DNA of 64,000 nt from Asaia bogorensis. Lineage in GTDB: Bacteria; Pseudomonadota; Alphaproteobacteria; Acetobacterales; Acetobacteraceae. The DNA lies in NCBI GenBank assembly GCA_943333505.2, contig CALQTN020000015.1, forward strand, positions 1-64,000. Direction: 5' to 3'. Made by a program: the position numbers and the translations under genes. The notes under the pieces were generated by a model, which saw only the letters and a list, made by a program, of their open reading frames with translations, did no database searches and was not told the origin of the DNA. This document shows, piece by piece, positions 8,576 to 17,295 of this stretch (positions within the stretch are counted from its first letter, which is position 1; the number at the start of each line of letters is the position of its first letter).

Positions 8576-8603
8576 TTGACATCCACGGGAGGTTTATATT
8601 AAT
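8576..8603 (+). promoter_or_regulatory. candidate promoter of orphan gene
   Basis: A perfect TTGACA lies at 8576-8581 and a very A/T-rich stretch at 8595-8605 contains TATTAA/ATTAAT at 15-16 bases spacing, in otherwise GC-rich DNA. If used, transcription would start very close to the ATG at 8611, giving a nearly leaderless mRNA. The GGGAGG at 8587-8592 would then be upstream of the transcript. Confidence 0.35.
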
Positions 8604-8610
8604 AACAATA

Positions 8611-9117
8611 ATGCACAATTTTTCCCTCATCCTGTCCGGGCTACAGGCGGTCATAGCGGCCCGCGCGGCGCGTGATCGGGCGTTGACGGTGCTGCTGGTG
8701 GCGGTGTGGGGGCGGATTGCGCGGTTGGGGTCGCGGTTGGAGCGGCTGATTGCGCAGTGGCGGGCGGGGACGCTGCCGGTGCAACGGGCGCCACGGGTGC
8801 GGGCGGCGCGGGAGAGTACGGCGCGGCTGCGTTTTCCGACGGCGCCGGCTTGGCTGGTGGCGCGGGTGGTGGAGACGGCGCCGTTTGGTTCGCAGCTGGC
8901 GCATTTACTGACGGATGCGGAGTGCCAGGCGTTTCTGGCGGCGGTGCCGCAGGCGGGGCGGATTTTTCGACCGTTGTTTCGGATGTTGGGGGTTGTTCCG
9001 GTGCCGGAGGCGGTGCGCAAGCGCGCAAGTCCGGTTTACGACGTTGCGGTGGGCGTGACGGCGATGGATGGTGGTTGCAGCAGCGCTGTGGAAGCTCGGC
9101 TTTTTTCAGGCGCCTGA
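8611..9117 (+). CDS. orphan family protein, copy 1 (unknown function)
   Basis: 168 residues from the ATG at 8611; the frame is open upstream but the N-terminus MHNFSLILSGLQAVIAARAA fits the family better. A hydrophobic first helix is followed by a very Arg/Ala-rich body. The segment FGSQLAHLLTDAECQAFLAA leads to AGRIFRPLFRMLGVVP. A second gene at 47977-48588 shares this AGRxxRPxxRMLGV block, the ending (F)SG-A/T, and a 12-base motif exactly 25 bases behind the stop. I recall similar proteins in Acetobacteraceae genomes but know of no function. A small membrane-associated or nucleic-acid-binding role would fit the charge; neither is shown. Confidence 0.6.
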   Translation: MHNFSLILSGLQAVIAARAARDRALTVLLVAVWGRIARLGSRLERLIAQWRAGTLPVQRAPRVRAARESTARLRFPTAPAWLVARVVETAPFGSQLAHLLTDAECQAFLAAVPQAGRIFRPLFRMLGVVPVPEAVRKRASPVYDVAVGVTAMDGGCSSAVEARLFSGA

Positions 9118-9142
9118 GATGATGTGGATATTCACGCCATAA

Positions 9143-9156
9143 TTGTTACGATATAG
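9143..9156 (+). other. conserved 3' motif TTGTTACGATAT, copy 1
   Basis: TTGTTACGATATAG begins exactly 25 bases after the stop codon of the orphan gene at 8611-9117. The same TTGTTACGATAT stands exactly 25 bases after the stop of its paralogue (47938-47951). The intervening bases are only loosely conserved, so the retained word and distance suggest a functional site rather than drift from a recent duplication. Confidence 0.6.
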
Positions 9157-9172
9157 AAATTAATTCTTAGGT

Positions 9173-9222
9173 GGAGAAAGTTTTTTTGGTTCTTTTTGTT
9201 CACAAAAAGAACACCTTAACTT
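9173..9222 (-). repeat. dispersed palindromic intergenic repeat (copy at 9.2 kb)
   Basis: A perfect 11-bp hairpin, GTTCTTTTTGT (9189-9199) and ACAAAAAGAAC (9202-9212) with a 2-base loop, is flanked by T7 at 9181-9187. On the minus strand it reads AAGGTGTTCTTTTTG-TGAACAAAAAGAACC then A-rich sequence and CTTTC. Closely related units are at 59678-59716 and 36458-36512 and a partial one at 15597-15635. It lies between the convergent ends of the orphan gene and the P450, where the hairpin could act as a terminator. Confidence 0.6.
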
Positions 9223-9244
9223 CCTTCCTTCCTTCCTTCCTTCC
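9221..9244. repeat. TTCC tetranucleotide microsatellite
   Basis: Six perfect TTCC units in tandem stand 4 bases past the stop codon of the P450 gene (minus strand). Such tracts mutate by slippage, but this one is outside the coding region and a length change would not alter the protein. Confidence 0.9.
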
Positions 9245-9248
9245 TCCC

Positions 9249-10634
9249 TCACCGCCGATCCAACAACATCGGCAGCCCGCCTTCCGGCCGCAAGGTCAAC
9301 CGACAAACCGGTCGCACGATGGCACCGGGCGCCAGCCGGGGTGAAAAGCGTTGGGCGAGGGTTGCAAGGCACAGCATGGCCTCGGTCATCCCGAAAGCGA
9401 GCCCAAGGCAGACGCGGGGGCCGGCGCTGAACGGGACATAGGCGTATTTCGAGCGTCCGGCGGCGTTTTCGGCGAGGAAGCGTTCGGGGATGAAGTGGTC
9501 GGGCATGTCCCAGAGCGAGGGTTTGCGGTGCAGCAGCCAGGGGATGATCAGCACCATGGCGCCTTTGGGGACGGGACGGCCGAGGATTTCGCAATCCTCG
9601 GTGGCTTCGCGGGGCAGGATGGGCACGGGCGGGTAGAGCCGCAGGGCTTCCTCGAAGATTGCGCGGGTGTAGGGCAGGGCGGTGAGATCGGCGAGGGTGG
9701 GGGGGCGGCCGGCGAGCACGGTATCGAGTTCGGCGTGGAGTTTTTCGGCCACGCGGGGGGATTGGGACAGCAGATACCAGGTCCAGGCGAGCGAGTTGGC
9801 GGTGGTTTCGTGGCCGGCCATGAACAGGACGGCGGCTTCGTTGCGCAGGGCTTCGGCGGTGAAATGGGTTTCGGTGTCGGGGTCTTCGGCTTCCATCAGC
9901 AGGCGCAGGATGGTGGGTTCATCATCGATGGTGCCGGCGGCGCGGGCGGCGCGATGGGCTGCGATGATGCCTTCGATCACGGCCTGGATGCGGCGGGCGG
10001 AGCGTTTGGTGCTGGGGCTGAGCAGGCGCGGCAGCCAGTCTGGCAGGCCGAGCAAGGACAGCAGGTCGGTCTGGCCGATACGGTGCTGGTAGTCGGAAAA
10101 GCCTTCGACGATCTCGCGCGCCTGGGCGCCGGCCAATGCGCGGCCGAAGACGGTGCGGCAGATGATATCGGCGGTGAGGCGGGCCATTTCTTCGAGCATG
10201 GCGACGGGTTGGCCGGGGGGATGGGTGGCCCAGCGATCGGCGGCCTCGGCGGCGGCCTGGGCCATGACGGGGGCGAACAGATTGAGCCGGTTGACATGGA
10301 CAACTGGCGCGACCATCCGCCGGCGTTGGGCCCAGACCGGGCCGTCGCTGACGAACAGGCCGTCACCGAGCAGTGGTTCGAGGGCGTGGCGCATTTGCGC
10401 GCTTTTGCGCTGCACTGCCTCGTGCTGGCCGACGAGGGCGGCTTGCACGGTTTCGGGTGAGTTGCAGATGATGACGCGCTGAAACAGCACCTGGCTGTCG
10501 CTGTAATCCTGGTTGAGCAGCTTTTCGCTGAACATTTCGAGCAGGTTGCGGCGGGCCCGGCGCAGGAGTTCGAGCTTGGGCAGGGGCAAAGCCGGCCGCG
10601 GCGGCGTGGGGGGCATGAAATGGTCGGGCGGCAT
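9249..10634 (-). CDS. cytochrome P450
   Basis: 461 residues. The I-helix oxygen-activation motif AGHETT is at about 273-278, the K-helix ExxR at 329-332 (EALR), and the heme loop [10 protein letters not shown] with the cysteine ligand at about 409. No membrane anchor is evident, as expected for a soluble bacterial class I P450 needing ferredoxin and a reductase; neither partner is encoded nearby. The start at 10634 is chosen because GAGG lies 7 bases upstream; the frame extends 19 codons further. It is divergent from the crotonase gene with about 70 bases between, so the pair may share a regulatory region. Substrate unknown. Confidence 0.9.
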   Translation of the reverse strand: MPPDHFMPPTPPRPALPLPKLELLRRARRNLLEMFSEKLLNQDYSDSQVLFQRVIICNSPETVQAALVGQHEAVQRKSAQMRHALEPLLGDGLFVSDGPVWAQRRRMVAPVVHVNRLNLFAPVMAQAAAEAADRWATHPPGQPVAMLEEMARLTADIICRTVFGRALAGAQAREIVEGFSDYQHRIGQTDLLSLLGLPDWLPRLLSPSTKRSARRIQAVIEGIIAAHRAARAAGTIDDEPTILRLLMEAEDPDTETHFTAEALRNEAAVLFMAGHETTANSLAWTWYLLSQSPRVAEKLHAELDTVLAGRPPTLADLTALPYTRAIFEEALRLYPPVPILPREATEDCEILGRPVPKGAMVLIIPWLLHRKPSLWDMPDHFIPERFLAENAAGRSKYAYVPFSAGPRVCLGLAFGMTEAMLCLATLAQRFSPRLAPGAIVRPVCRLTLRPEGGLPMLLDRR

Positions 10635-10705
10635 GGTTAGCCTCGTATGGTGCGCAAGGTGAAATTGCACCAGCATTAGCGGTAATTGCAATTGGAGTCC
10701 GACCG

Positions 10706-11554
10706 ATGGCCCTCGCCCATGATCGCAGCCGGCGTGATTTTTCGACTTGGACGGCCGGGCATTTCGGGTGGTCGCTCAGCGATCGGGTGGGCACGATCAC
10801 GCTCAACCGGCCGGAGCGCAAAAACCCGTTGACGTTCGAAAGTTATGCCGAATTGCGCGATCTGTTCCGCGCGCTGGGGTATGCCGAGGAGGTGCGGGCG
10901 GTGGTGATCACCGGGGCCGGGGGGAATTTCTGCTCGGGGGGGGATGTGCATGAAATCATCGGGCCGCTGGTGGACATGCAGCGGGCCGGGGATATGCAGG
11001 GGTTGCTCGACTTCACCCATATGACCGGCGATCTGGTGCGCGCGATGCGGGCGTGTCCGCAGCCGATCATTGCAGCGATTGACGGGATTTGCGCGGGCGC
11101 TGGGGCGATCCTGGCGATGGCGTCGGATCTGCGGCTCGGGACATTGGCCAGCAAGACGGCGTTCCTGTTCAGCCGGGTGGGCCTCGCGGGCGCTGATATG
11201 GGGGCGTGCAACATTCTGCCGCGGCTGATTGGGGCCGGGCGGGCGGCGGAGTTGCTGTATACCGGGCGGTCGATGGATGGCGCCGAGGCGGAACGTTGGG
11301 GGTTCCTCAACCGGCTTTGCGCGCCGGATGTGGTGCTGGCCGAGGCGCAAAGCCTGGCGAAGTCATTGGCGGACGGGCCGAGCTTTGCCCATGCGATGAC
11401 CAAGCGTTGCATTCATCAGGAATGGGATATGTCGATTGATGCGGCGATTGAGGCCGAGGCCCAGGCGCAGGCGATCTGCATGCAGACCCAGGATTTCGCA
11501 CGGGCTTATGATGCGTTCGTGGCCAAGGTGCGGCCGGTCTTTAAGGGGAATTGA
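10706..11554 (+). CDS. crotonase-superfamily protein lacking hydratase glutamates
   Basis: 282 residues of the enoyl-CoA hydratase/isomerase fold. The oxyanion-hole segments (FCSGGDVHE and [12 protein letters not shown]) are present. The two glutamates that activate water in true hydratases appear replaced: GGGCELA corresponds to AGAGAILA and the PE-containing motif to FSRVGLAG. An Asp in LAGADMGA may act instead, as in hydrolases or dehalogenases of the superfamily. The reaction is therefore probably not simple hydration. It converges on the degenerate ABC transporter gene with only 4 bases between stop codons. Confidence 0.8.
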   Translation: MALAHDRSRRDFSTWTAGHFGWSLSDRVGTITLNRPERKNPLTFESYAELRDLFRALGYAEEVRAVVITGAGGNFCSGGDVHEIIGPLVDMQRAGDMQGLLDFTHMTGDLVRAMRACPQPIIAAIDGICAGAGAILAMASDLRLGTLASKTAFLFSRVGLAGADMGACNILPRLIGAGRAAELLYTGRSMDGAEAERWGFLNRLCAPDVVLAEAQSLAKSLADGPSFAHAMTKRCIHQEWDMSIDAAIEAEAQAQAICMQTQDFARAYDAFVAKVRPVFKGN

Positions 11555-11567
11555 ACGGTCAATTCCC
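11546..11567. terminator. hairpin spanning both stop codons of convergent genes
   Basis: GGGAATTGA (11546-11554) and TCAATTCCC (11559-11567) form a perfect 9-bp stem with an ACGG loop. The TGA stop of the crotonase gene and the stop of the opposing ABC gene both lie inside the stem. No U-tract follows on either strand, so intrinsic termination is uncertain. Confidence 0.4.
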
Positions 11568-13376
11568 GAAGCCCTGCCTCAGCCAGTCCAGCACGCCGGT
11601 GCGCCGCAAGCGCGGGTTTTGCGCCGCAGCGCGCCGGGCATGAACCTCGTGCAGCAACACTTCGCCATCGGCGGCGCGTTCCAAGGTCAGGCGGCGGGTG
11701 AAGGTCTCGGCTGAACCGGGGTGGCTGCCGAGCATGAACACCCCCGCGTCGGGCAGGGTTTCGACGAGCAGTTGCAACAAGGCGTCGGCGGAGGCGGGAT
11801 CGAGCGCGTCGGTCGCATTGCCGAGCACGATCCAACTCGGGCGGAACAACAGAATTCGGGCAATTGACAGGCGCTGCAAGTCGGCGGGGGCGAGCATGAG
11901 GTCCCAATTCGCCTCGTGATCCAGTCTTTCGCCGAGGTGGGGCAGTCCTACCGCACTGAGAACGGCGATCAGGGCTGGGTCCGGGTGGACGGCCTCGCCG
12001 CCTTTGCTGTTGAGCACCTCACGCAGGGTGCCTTCGGACAGAAATGGGCGGCGCCCGACTGCCATCATATGGCTGTCGCCGGGGAGATCGACATGGCCAC
12101 GCCCCCACGGCCAGATGCCGGCGACGACCCGGAACAAGGCCGCCGCCGCATCGGGATCGCCATCGACCAGGACCCGTTCGCCCTGGGCAACCTGCATGGT
12201 CAGATCTGCCAGCATCGATGTGCCATCCGGGGCGGCGATCCAGAGATCCCGCACGCCGAGCCAGGCTACCCCTTCGCGATCGAGGTTGATTGCGTTCGCT
12301 CCACTGCGAGCGGCTTCGAGGGTGACGGTTAGAACAGCTTCGTCGAGCGCCAGCACCCGTTCGACCGATGCCCGCCATTCGGCGATGCGTGGCAAATTAT
12401 CGACCGGCCAGGACAAAGCGCTGGTCACCTGCTGAAAGGCCTGGGCCGACTGCATCAGCCCGCCCAGGCTCAACGCGCCGGACAGGAAGCGCGGCGTTTC
12501 GACCAGGATTGGAAAGACTGCAGCAAGGGTGGTGTAGCCGGACGAAAAGGCAACCAACCGTGCCAGAAACGTCGACTGATCGCGCCATACCGGCGCGATA
12601 TCCTCAAAATGACTGCCGATCCGTGCGCGGGCGGTGGCCTCGCCGCGGGCGAGCGCAATCGGCTCCCCGGCGGCATGGGCGTGCAGCAGGCTGACGCGAA
12701 AATCAGCCTCCCGGGTCTGGCGGGTGTTGGTGGCGCGGACCAGTGGACGGCCGAGCACGAAGGCGACGATCGTGCCGGTTCCGGCATAGAGCAATGCGAG
12801 CAGCACGAGATGGCCTGGGATATTGATACCCAGCACCTGAACCCAGCCCGACAGCGACCACAGGATGCCGATGAAGGAGCCCAGCAGCAGCACGCAGGAA
12901 AACAGGCTACTGGCGAGATCGACCGCGCCTTCGGTCGCGATCCGGATGTCCTCGGCGATGCGCCCGTCGGGATTGGCGTGGTCGCCTGGAATGAGGCTTG
13001 CCTGATAGTGCCGCGCGTCCTTCATCCAATGATCGACCACGTGCCGGGTCAGCCAGCGCCGCCAGTCGATGGTCAGTTGACGGCGTAAGACAAGATGGGC
13101 GGTGTTGGTTGCCATGGTGCCGGCGACGATCAGGGCGAAAATCCCCATCTGGTCGAGTGCGCCTTCGGCTGATCGGCGTTCGAGTGCGTCGAACAGATCG
13201 GCGCTCCACCAATTGAGCCGCAGCGCCAGCGCGACCTGGGCGCAGACCACGAACAGCACCAATGCCACCATCACCCTAGGCCGCCAGCTTCCCGCCTCGG
13301 TCCAGTAGGGTTTGGTCAGGCGCATGAAGCCACGCATGAAATGGGGCGATGGCGGGGCGTCGGTGGTTTGGGACAT
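11559..13376 (-). CDS. SbmA/YddA-type ABC transporter with degenerate ATPase domain
   Basis: 605 residues: a membrane half of about 340 residues with the ABC_membrane_2 (SbmA/BacA/YddA) architecture, then an NBD-like half. The NBD keeps its fold-level features (VAGIWPWGRG, SEGTLREVL, LSIARILLFRPSW, ATDALDPASADALL) but its catalytic motifs are gone. Walker A is GDPDAAAALF (406-415, no Lys), the Q-loop Gln is replaced (VGRRPF), the signature is LAPADLQRL (no LSxGE), and Walker B reads IVLGN where LDE is expected. The frame is intact throughout. It may work as an ion-driven carrier like SbmA, or be a decaying gene. Start at 13376 has AAGGG upstream. Confidence 0.8.
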   Translation of the reverse strand: MSQTTDAPPSPHFMRGFMRLTKPYWTEAGSWRPRVMVALVLFVVCAQVALALRLNWWSADLFDALERRSAEGALDQMGIFALIVAGTMATNTAHLVLRRQLTIDWRRWLTRHVVDHWMKDARHYQASLIPGDHANPDGRIAEDIRIATEGAVDLASSLFSCVLLLGSFIGILWSLSGWVQVLGINIPGHLVLLALLYAGTGTIVAFVLGRPLVRATNTRQTREADFRVSLLHAHAAGEPIALARGEATARARIGSHFEDIAPVWRDQSTFLARLVAFSSGYTTLAAVFPILVETPRFLSGALSLGGLMQSAQAFQQVTSALSWPVDNLPRIAEWRASVERVLALDEAVLTVTLEAARSGANAINLDREGVAWLGVRDLWIAAPDGTSMLADLTMQVAQGERVLVDGDPDAAAALFRVVAGIWPWGRGHVDLPGDSHMMAVGRRPFLSEGTLREVLNSKGGEAVHPDPALIAVLSAVGLPHLGERLDHEANWDLMLAPADLQRLSIARILLFRPSWIVLGNATDALDPASADALLQLLVETLPDAGVFMLGSHPGSAETFTRRLTLERAADGEVLLHEVHARRAAAQNPRLRRTGVLDWLRQGFGN

Positions 13377-13541
13377 GTGGCCCTTAAGGTCGTGGTCGTT
13401 CGCGCAGCATGGTGTCGGCATATATGATATTGGATAAAGCGTTTTCCCTATCCCTAGATACACGCATGGGCATTTTTTGTATGTCACTGCTCTGGCGTGG
13501 CTGGCGCGGGTTGGGGGTGCCAAGGCCGCGCCCTCGGACGG

Positions 13542-14210
13542 TTAGTCGGCCAACGGCAGTGCCTGAATGGCGTAGCGGCACATCAGTGTGCGGCCGAGAA
13601 CCGGATCGGACAAGGTGGCCTCGAAAGCATCGGCGAAGCTGATCGGGGCGATTGCCGGCATCGTGCCGCAATACATTGCCGTGCCGTCTGGCAAGCGGGT
13701 GGTCCTGGCATAGCGGGCCATCAAATCGTCTGGATGGCGCAGACCGGTCATTGTGCCACGCTGGTAGTCGCGCCACACCCCGTTTTGCCGCACCCGAGAC
13801 GATAGTACAAGGGTGTCCCAATGCGGCGCGACATCTGCATACCGCCATAAAGCCGCGCTCACCGGCTTGGGGCACATCTGTTTCGACCAGGTAACACCGG
13901 CGGCTTCCGCCGCGCGGTCGGTGTGATCGGAGCCAACCCCCACCAGCATTTCGCCGGCATGGCCGATTAGCACCGCCTCGGCTTCTCCGGTTGAACCGGT
14001 GCCGGCAACCTCGATCATCGCCCCGGTGGTGAGCAGGCTGGCACCGAGTCGATAGAACAAGGGTGTCTCGCGCGGCGGCTTTACCCCGAGGGCCGCGAGC
14101 TCATCAATATGATGCTGGACGGCGGCGGCATCGCGCCCGGCCCAGCCGGCGATGATCAACGTAGAGACGCTGATGGGTAGAGTTGCGGCATCGAGGGTGA
14201 AGAGCGTCAT
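13542..14210 (-). CDS. DUF2848 family protein
   Basis: 222 residues with the DUF2848 signature VGVGSDHTDR near residue 91 and a following WSKQMCPKPVSA segment; length matches the family. Such proteins resemble the fumarylacetoacetate-hydrolase-like fold and are often found with catabolic genes, but no reaction is established to my knowledge. It is divergent from yebC. About 165 bases without a recognisable gene separate it from the ABC transporter start. Confidence 0.8.
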   Translation of the reverse strand: MTLFTLDAATLPISVSTLIIAGWAGRDAAAVQHHIDELAALGVKPPRETPLFYRLGASLLTTGAMIEVAGTGSTGEAEAVLIGHAGEMLVGVGSDHTDRAAEAAGVTWSKQMCPKPVSAALWRYADVAPHWDTLVLSSRVRQNGVWRDYQRGTMTGLRHPDDLMARYARTTRLPDGTAMYCGTMPAIAPISFADAFEATLSDPVLGRTLMCRYAIQALPLAD

Positions 14211-14233
14211 GGCGGACTCCGCTGAGTGTAAGC

Positions 14234-14256
14234 GCGTGATTCACGCTTTTTATAAT
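14234..14256. promoter_or_regulatory. dyad next to a TATAAT box in divergent promoter region
   Basis: GCGTGA-T-TCACGC (14234-14246) is a perfect 6+6 dyad, followed after four bases by TATAAT (14251-14256). It lies between the divergent DUF2848 and yebC starts. No clear -35 is seen at 16-18 bases on either strand, so the assignment is tentative. Confidence 0.3.
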
Positions 14257-14344
14257 GACACCAAAAACGATCACACGCTGGATGGTCTTGCAAATCCACG
14301 CCGGGACGCACAAACCGCCTGCTGCATAGTCAGGAGGCCAAGCG

Positions 14345-15094
14345 ATGGCGGGTCATTCGCAGTTCAAGAACATCATGCACCGCAAAGGCGCGCAGGACGT
14401 CAAGCGCGGGCGCATCTTCGCCAAGATCATCCGCGAAATCACGGTATCCGCCCGGCTCGGCCTGCCCGACCCGGCGTTTAACCCGCGGCTCCGCTCGGCG
14501 ATGATCGCGGCACGCCAGCAGAACATGCCAAAGGACACCATCGACCGCGCCATCAAGAAGGCGACTGGCGCCGGCGGTGAGAACGACTATGTCGAGATGC
14601 GTTACGAAGGGTACGGCCCGGCGGGCGTTGCGGTGATCGTCGAAAGCCTGACCGACAACAAGAACCGTACTGCGTCAGAAGTTCGCACCGCCTTCGCCAA
14701 AAGCGGCGGTGCGCTTGGCGAAACCAACTCGGTTGCTTTTATGTTCTCCCGGCTCGGCGTGGTGCGCTATGGGCCTGCGGTGGCAAATGAGGACACGATG
14801 TTGGAAGCAGCGATCGAGGCGGGGGCGGACAACGTCGAAACCAGCGCGGATGGCCACGAGATCACCGTGTCGATCGAGGATTTCCTGACTGTGCGTGATG
14901 CGTTGGAGGCCCGCTTTGGCGTGCCGGACCTCGCCCGACTCGAATGGCGGCCGAATATGAGCGTAGCGCTGGATGAGGATAAGGCCGCCTCCGTGCTCAA
15001 GCTGCTCGACGTGCTGGAGGATAATGACGACGTGCAGAACGTCTATGCCAATTTCGACATTTCCGATGCAGTGATGGCGAAGCTGTCGGCATGA
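14345..15094 (+). CDS. yebC: YebC/PmpR family DNA-binding regulator / ribosome stalling factor
   Basis: 249 residues, full length for the family and starting with the canonical [18 protein letters not shown]. YebC-type proteins bind DNA as transcriptional regulators; recent work also ties relatives to relieving ribosome stalling on proline-rich stretches, which is notable because the proline-rich tolA is encoded just downstream. It heads the plus-strand block and overlaps ruvC by 4 bases (ATGA at 15091), an arrangement common in proteobacteria. Confidence 0.95.
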   Translation: MAGHSQFKNIMHRKGAQDVKRGRIFAKIIREITVSARLGLPDPAFNPRLRSAMIAARQQNMPKDTIDRAIKKATGAGGENDYVEMRYEGYGPAGVAVIVESLTDNKNRTASEVRTAFAKSGGALGETNSVAFMFSRLGVVRYGPAVANEDTMLEAAIEAGADNVETSADGHEITVSIEDFLTVRDALEARFGVPDLARLEWRPNMSVALDEDKAASVLKLLDVLEDNDDVQNVYANFDISDAVMAKLSA

Positions 15095-15594
15095 GTTTTG
15101 TGCGCATCCTCGGCATCGATCCCGGGCTGCGCTTTACCGGCTGGGGAATTGTCGAAGCGTCGGGCAACCGGCTGCGGCACGTTGCTGACGGGGTTATCGG
15201 CACCGATGCTGCGACGCCGGTGCCAACCCGGCTGAAACTTTTGCATGACGCGCTGGCGGCGTTGCTGGAAGCGTATCAGCCAGAAGAAGCCGCAGTCGAG
15301 GAAACCTATGTGAACGTCAACGGCGCGGCGACCCTCAAGCTTGGCTATGCGCGCGGCGTGGCACTGCTGGCCCCAGCCTTGTTCGGGATTTCGGTCGCCG
15401 AATACGGGGCCAAATCGGTAAAAATGGCGGTGGTTGGCACAGGTGGCGCCGATAAGGCGCAGGTCGCGCTGATGGTGCGCCGGCTGCTGCCGGGCGCGAC
15501 CCTGAAGCGTGCGGATGCGGCAGATGCGCTGGCGGTGGCGATTTGCCATGCACATCGGCGGGAGCATGCGATGTTGGTGGCGAGGGCAGGGTGA
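15091..15594 (+). CDS. ruvC: crossover junction endodeoxyribonuclease RuvC
   Basis: 167 residues. RuvC is the nuclease that resolves Holliday junctions as a dimer. Acidic catalytic residues are visible in [13 protein letters not shown] (D near 9), VEETYVN (E near 69) and [14 protein letters not shown] (two D near 140). It is translationally coupled to yebC and followed, after a 61-base gap containing a partial intergenic repeat, by ruvA. Confidence 0.95.
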   Translation: MSFVRILGIDPGLRFTGWGIVEASGNRLRHVADGVIGTDAATPVPTRLKLLHDALAALLEAYQPEEAAVEETYVNVNGAATLKLGYARGVALLAPALFGISVAEYGAKSVKMAVVGTGGADKAQVALMVRRLLPGATLKRADAADALAVAICHAHRREHAMLVARAG

Positions 15595-15596
15595 CG

Positions 15597-15635
15597 GGAA
15601 GCAAGGATCTTCTTTGTTTTAAACCAAAGCGGCCA
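15597..15635 (+). repeat. partial copy of dispersed palindromic repeat (ruvC-ruvA gap)
   Basis: GAAGCAAGGATCTTCTTTG followed by TTTTAAACCAAAG resembles the left half of the units at 36458-36512 and 59678-59716. The hairpin arms are less perfect (CTTTG and CAAAG) and the A-rich right end is missing. It fills most of the ruvC-ruvA gap. Confidence 0.45.
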
Positions 15636-15655
15636 ATGGTGTGGGGCTGCGTCCT

Positions 15656-16252
15656 GTGATCGCCAAACTGACCGGCCGCGTAGAAGCGCTGGAAGCCGAT
15701 CGCTGCATCGTCGACGTGAACGGCGTCGGCTATCTGGTGCAAGCCTCGACCCGCACGCTCTCGGCCTTGCAGGACGGCGGCAACGCCAGCCTGCTGATCG
15801 AAACCCAGGTGCGCGAGGATGCGATCCAGTTGTTCGGCTTTGCTGAGTCCGCCGAGCGCGACTGGTTCCGTTTGCTGACCACGGTTCAGGGCGTCGGCGC
15901 CAAGGTCGCTTTGGGAATTTTATCGGCGCTGTCGCCGCGTGACCTGATCAGCGCGATCCAGTCCGCCGATCGGGCGAGCCTGACCCGCGCGCCGGGAGTT
16001 GGCCCCAAGCTTGCCGTGCGGCTGCTGACCGAATTGCGCGATAAGGCGGGTGCGATGCCGGTGGGCGTCGGGTTTGCCGCGATCATTCCGCCGCCGACCG
16101 GAGGTGCCGCCGATGCTGTGTCAGCATTGTTGAACCTGGGCTACCGCCGTCCGGAGGCGCAGGCCGCGGTCGGCAAGGTGATGGAACGGCTGGGTGAGGG
16201 GGCGCCGGTCGGGCAGGTAATCCGCGAATCGCTGCAGGAGCTGGCCCGATGA
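15656..16252 (+). CDS. ruvA: Holliday junction branch migration protein RuvA
   Basis: 198 residues from a GTG at 15656, chosen because the protein then begins [13 protein letters not shown], matching the universal RuvA N-terminus; a GTG 15 bases upstream is less likely. The helix-hairpin-helix segments [19 protein letters not shown] and [17 protein letters not shown] bind the junction, and the C-terminal domain III contacts RuvB. It overlaps ruvB by 4 bases. Confidence 0.93.
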   Translation: MIAKLTGRVEALEADRCIVDVNGVGYLVQASTRTLSALQDGGNASLLIETQVREDAIQLFGFAESAERDWFRLLTTVQGVGAKVALGILSALSPRDLISAIQSADRASLTRAPGVGPKLAVRLLTELRDKAGAMPVGVGFAAIIPPPTGGAADAVSALLNLGYRRPEAQAAVGKVMERLGEGAPVGQVIRESLQELAR

Positions 16253-17295
16253 GCGATCGCGAAATTTCTTCGCAGCGCCGCGAGGACGACGCCGGCGAGG
16301 TGTCTCTGCGCCCGCAAATGCTGGCCGAATTTGTCGGCCAGAAAGCGAGCCGGGAGAATCTTGGGATCTTCATCCAGGCTGCGCGGTCGCGGGGCGAGGC
16401 GCTCGACCACGTGTTGCTGCACGGCCCGCCGGGCTTGGGCAAGACCACTCTGGCGCAGATTGTGTCGCGGGAACTTGGGGTTGGCTTCAAGGCGACCTCC
16501 GGCCCGGTGATCCAGCGCGCCGGCGATCTGGCGGCGATCTTGACCAATCTCCAGCCGCGCGACGTGCTGTTCATCGACGAAATCCACCGGCTGCAACCGG
16601 CGATTGAGGAAATACTCTACCCGGCGATGGAGGATTTTCAGCTCGATCTGATCATCGGCGAAGGGCCTGGGGCACGCAGCGTACGCATTGATCTCGCGCC
16701 GTTTACCCTGGTGGGGGCGACCACCCGCGCCGGCTTGCTGGCAACGCCATTGCGCGATCGCTTCGGTATTCCGCTGCGGCTGGTGTTCTACACGCCCGAG
16801 GAACTCGAACTGATCGTGACGCGCGGGGCGGACAAGCTCGGCTTCGCGCTGACCGCCGATGGCGCGCGTGAAATTGCCCGCCGGTCTCGCGGCACCCCGC
16901 GCGTCGCCGGCCGGCTGCTGCGCCGGGTGCGCGATTTTGCGGCTGTATTGGGCTCGGGCCGGGTCGATCGTGACCTGGCGGATGCGTCGTTGCAGCGGCT
17001 CGAGGTCGATCGGATCGGGCTCGACGCAATGGATCGCCGCTATTTGCGCCGCATCGCCGAGCATCATTCGGGCGGTCCGGTCGGGGTTGAAACCTTGGCC
17101 GCAGCGTTGGCCGAAGCGCGGGATACGCTGGAAGACGTGATCGAACCTTATCTGATCCAGGAAGGCTTGATCCTGCGCACCAGCCGCGGCCGAATGCTGG
17201 GGGAGCGAGGGTGGAAACATCTCGGCCTTGCGCCGCCGCCGGGTACTCAGCCGGTGCTCGATCTGTCTCTCGTTGACGAACCCATCGACGAGTGA
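16249..17295 (+). CDS. ruvB: Holliday junction branch migration ATPase RuvB
   Basis: 348 residues, full length. Walker [10 protein letters not shown] lies near 62-70, Walker [10 protein letters not shown] near 104-112, sensor segment [18 protein letters not shown], and the C-terminal winged helix ends in the usual [14 protein letters not shown]. RuvB hexamers drive branch migration with RuvA. It overlaps the thioesterase gene by 4 bases (GTGA). Confidence 0.96.
   Translation: MSDREISSQRREDDAGEVSLRPQMLAEFVGQKASRENLGIFIQAARSRGEALDHVLLHGPPGLGKTTLAQIVSRELGVGFKATSGPVIQRAGDLAAILTNLQPRDVLFIDEIHRLQPAIEEILYPAMEDFQLDLIIGEGPGARSVRIDLAPFTLVGATTRAGLLATPLRDRFGIPLRLVFYTPEELELIVTRGADKLGFALTADGAREIARRSRGTPRVAGRLLRRVRDFAAVLGSGRVDRDLADASLQRLEVDRIGLDAMDRRYLRRIAEHHSGGPVGVETLAAALAEARDTLEDVIEPYLIQEGLILRTSRGRMLGERGWKHLGLAPPPGTQPVLDLSLVDEPIDE

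Noticed and set aside
9160-9594. Reading of the 3' region of the P450 gene through the TTCC repeat and palindromic repeat as a protein tail
   Set aside because: The frame exists only because the repeats lack stops; the P450 occupies the region in another frame.
11559-13376. Frameshift as the cause of missing NBD motifs in the ABC transporter
   Set aside because: Flanking NBD segments are in the same frame on both sides of each motif, so substitution explains the loss.
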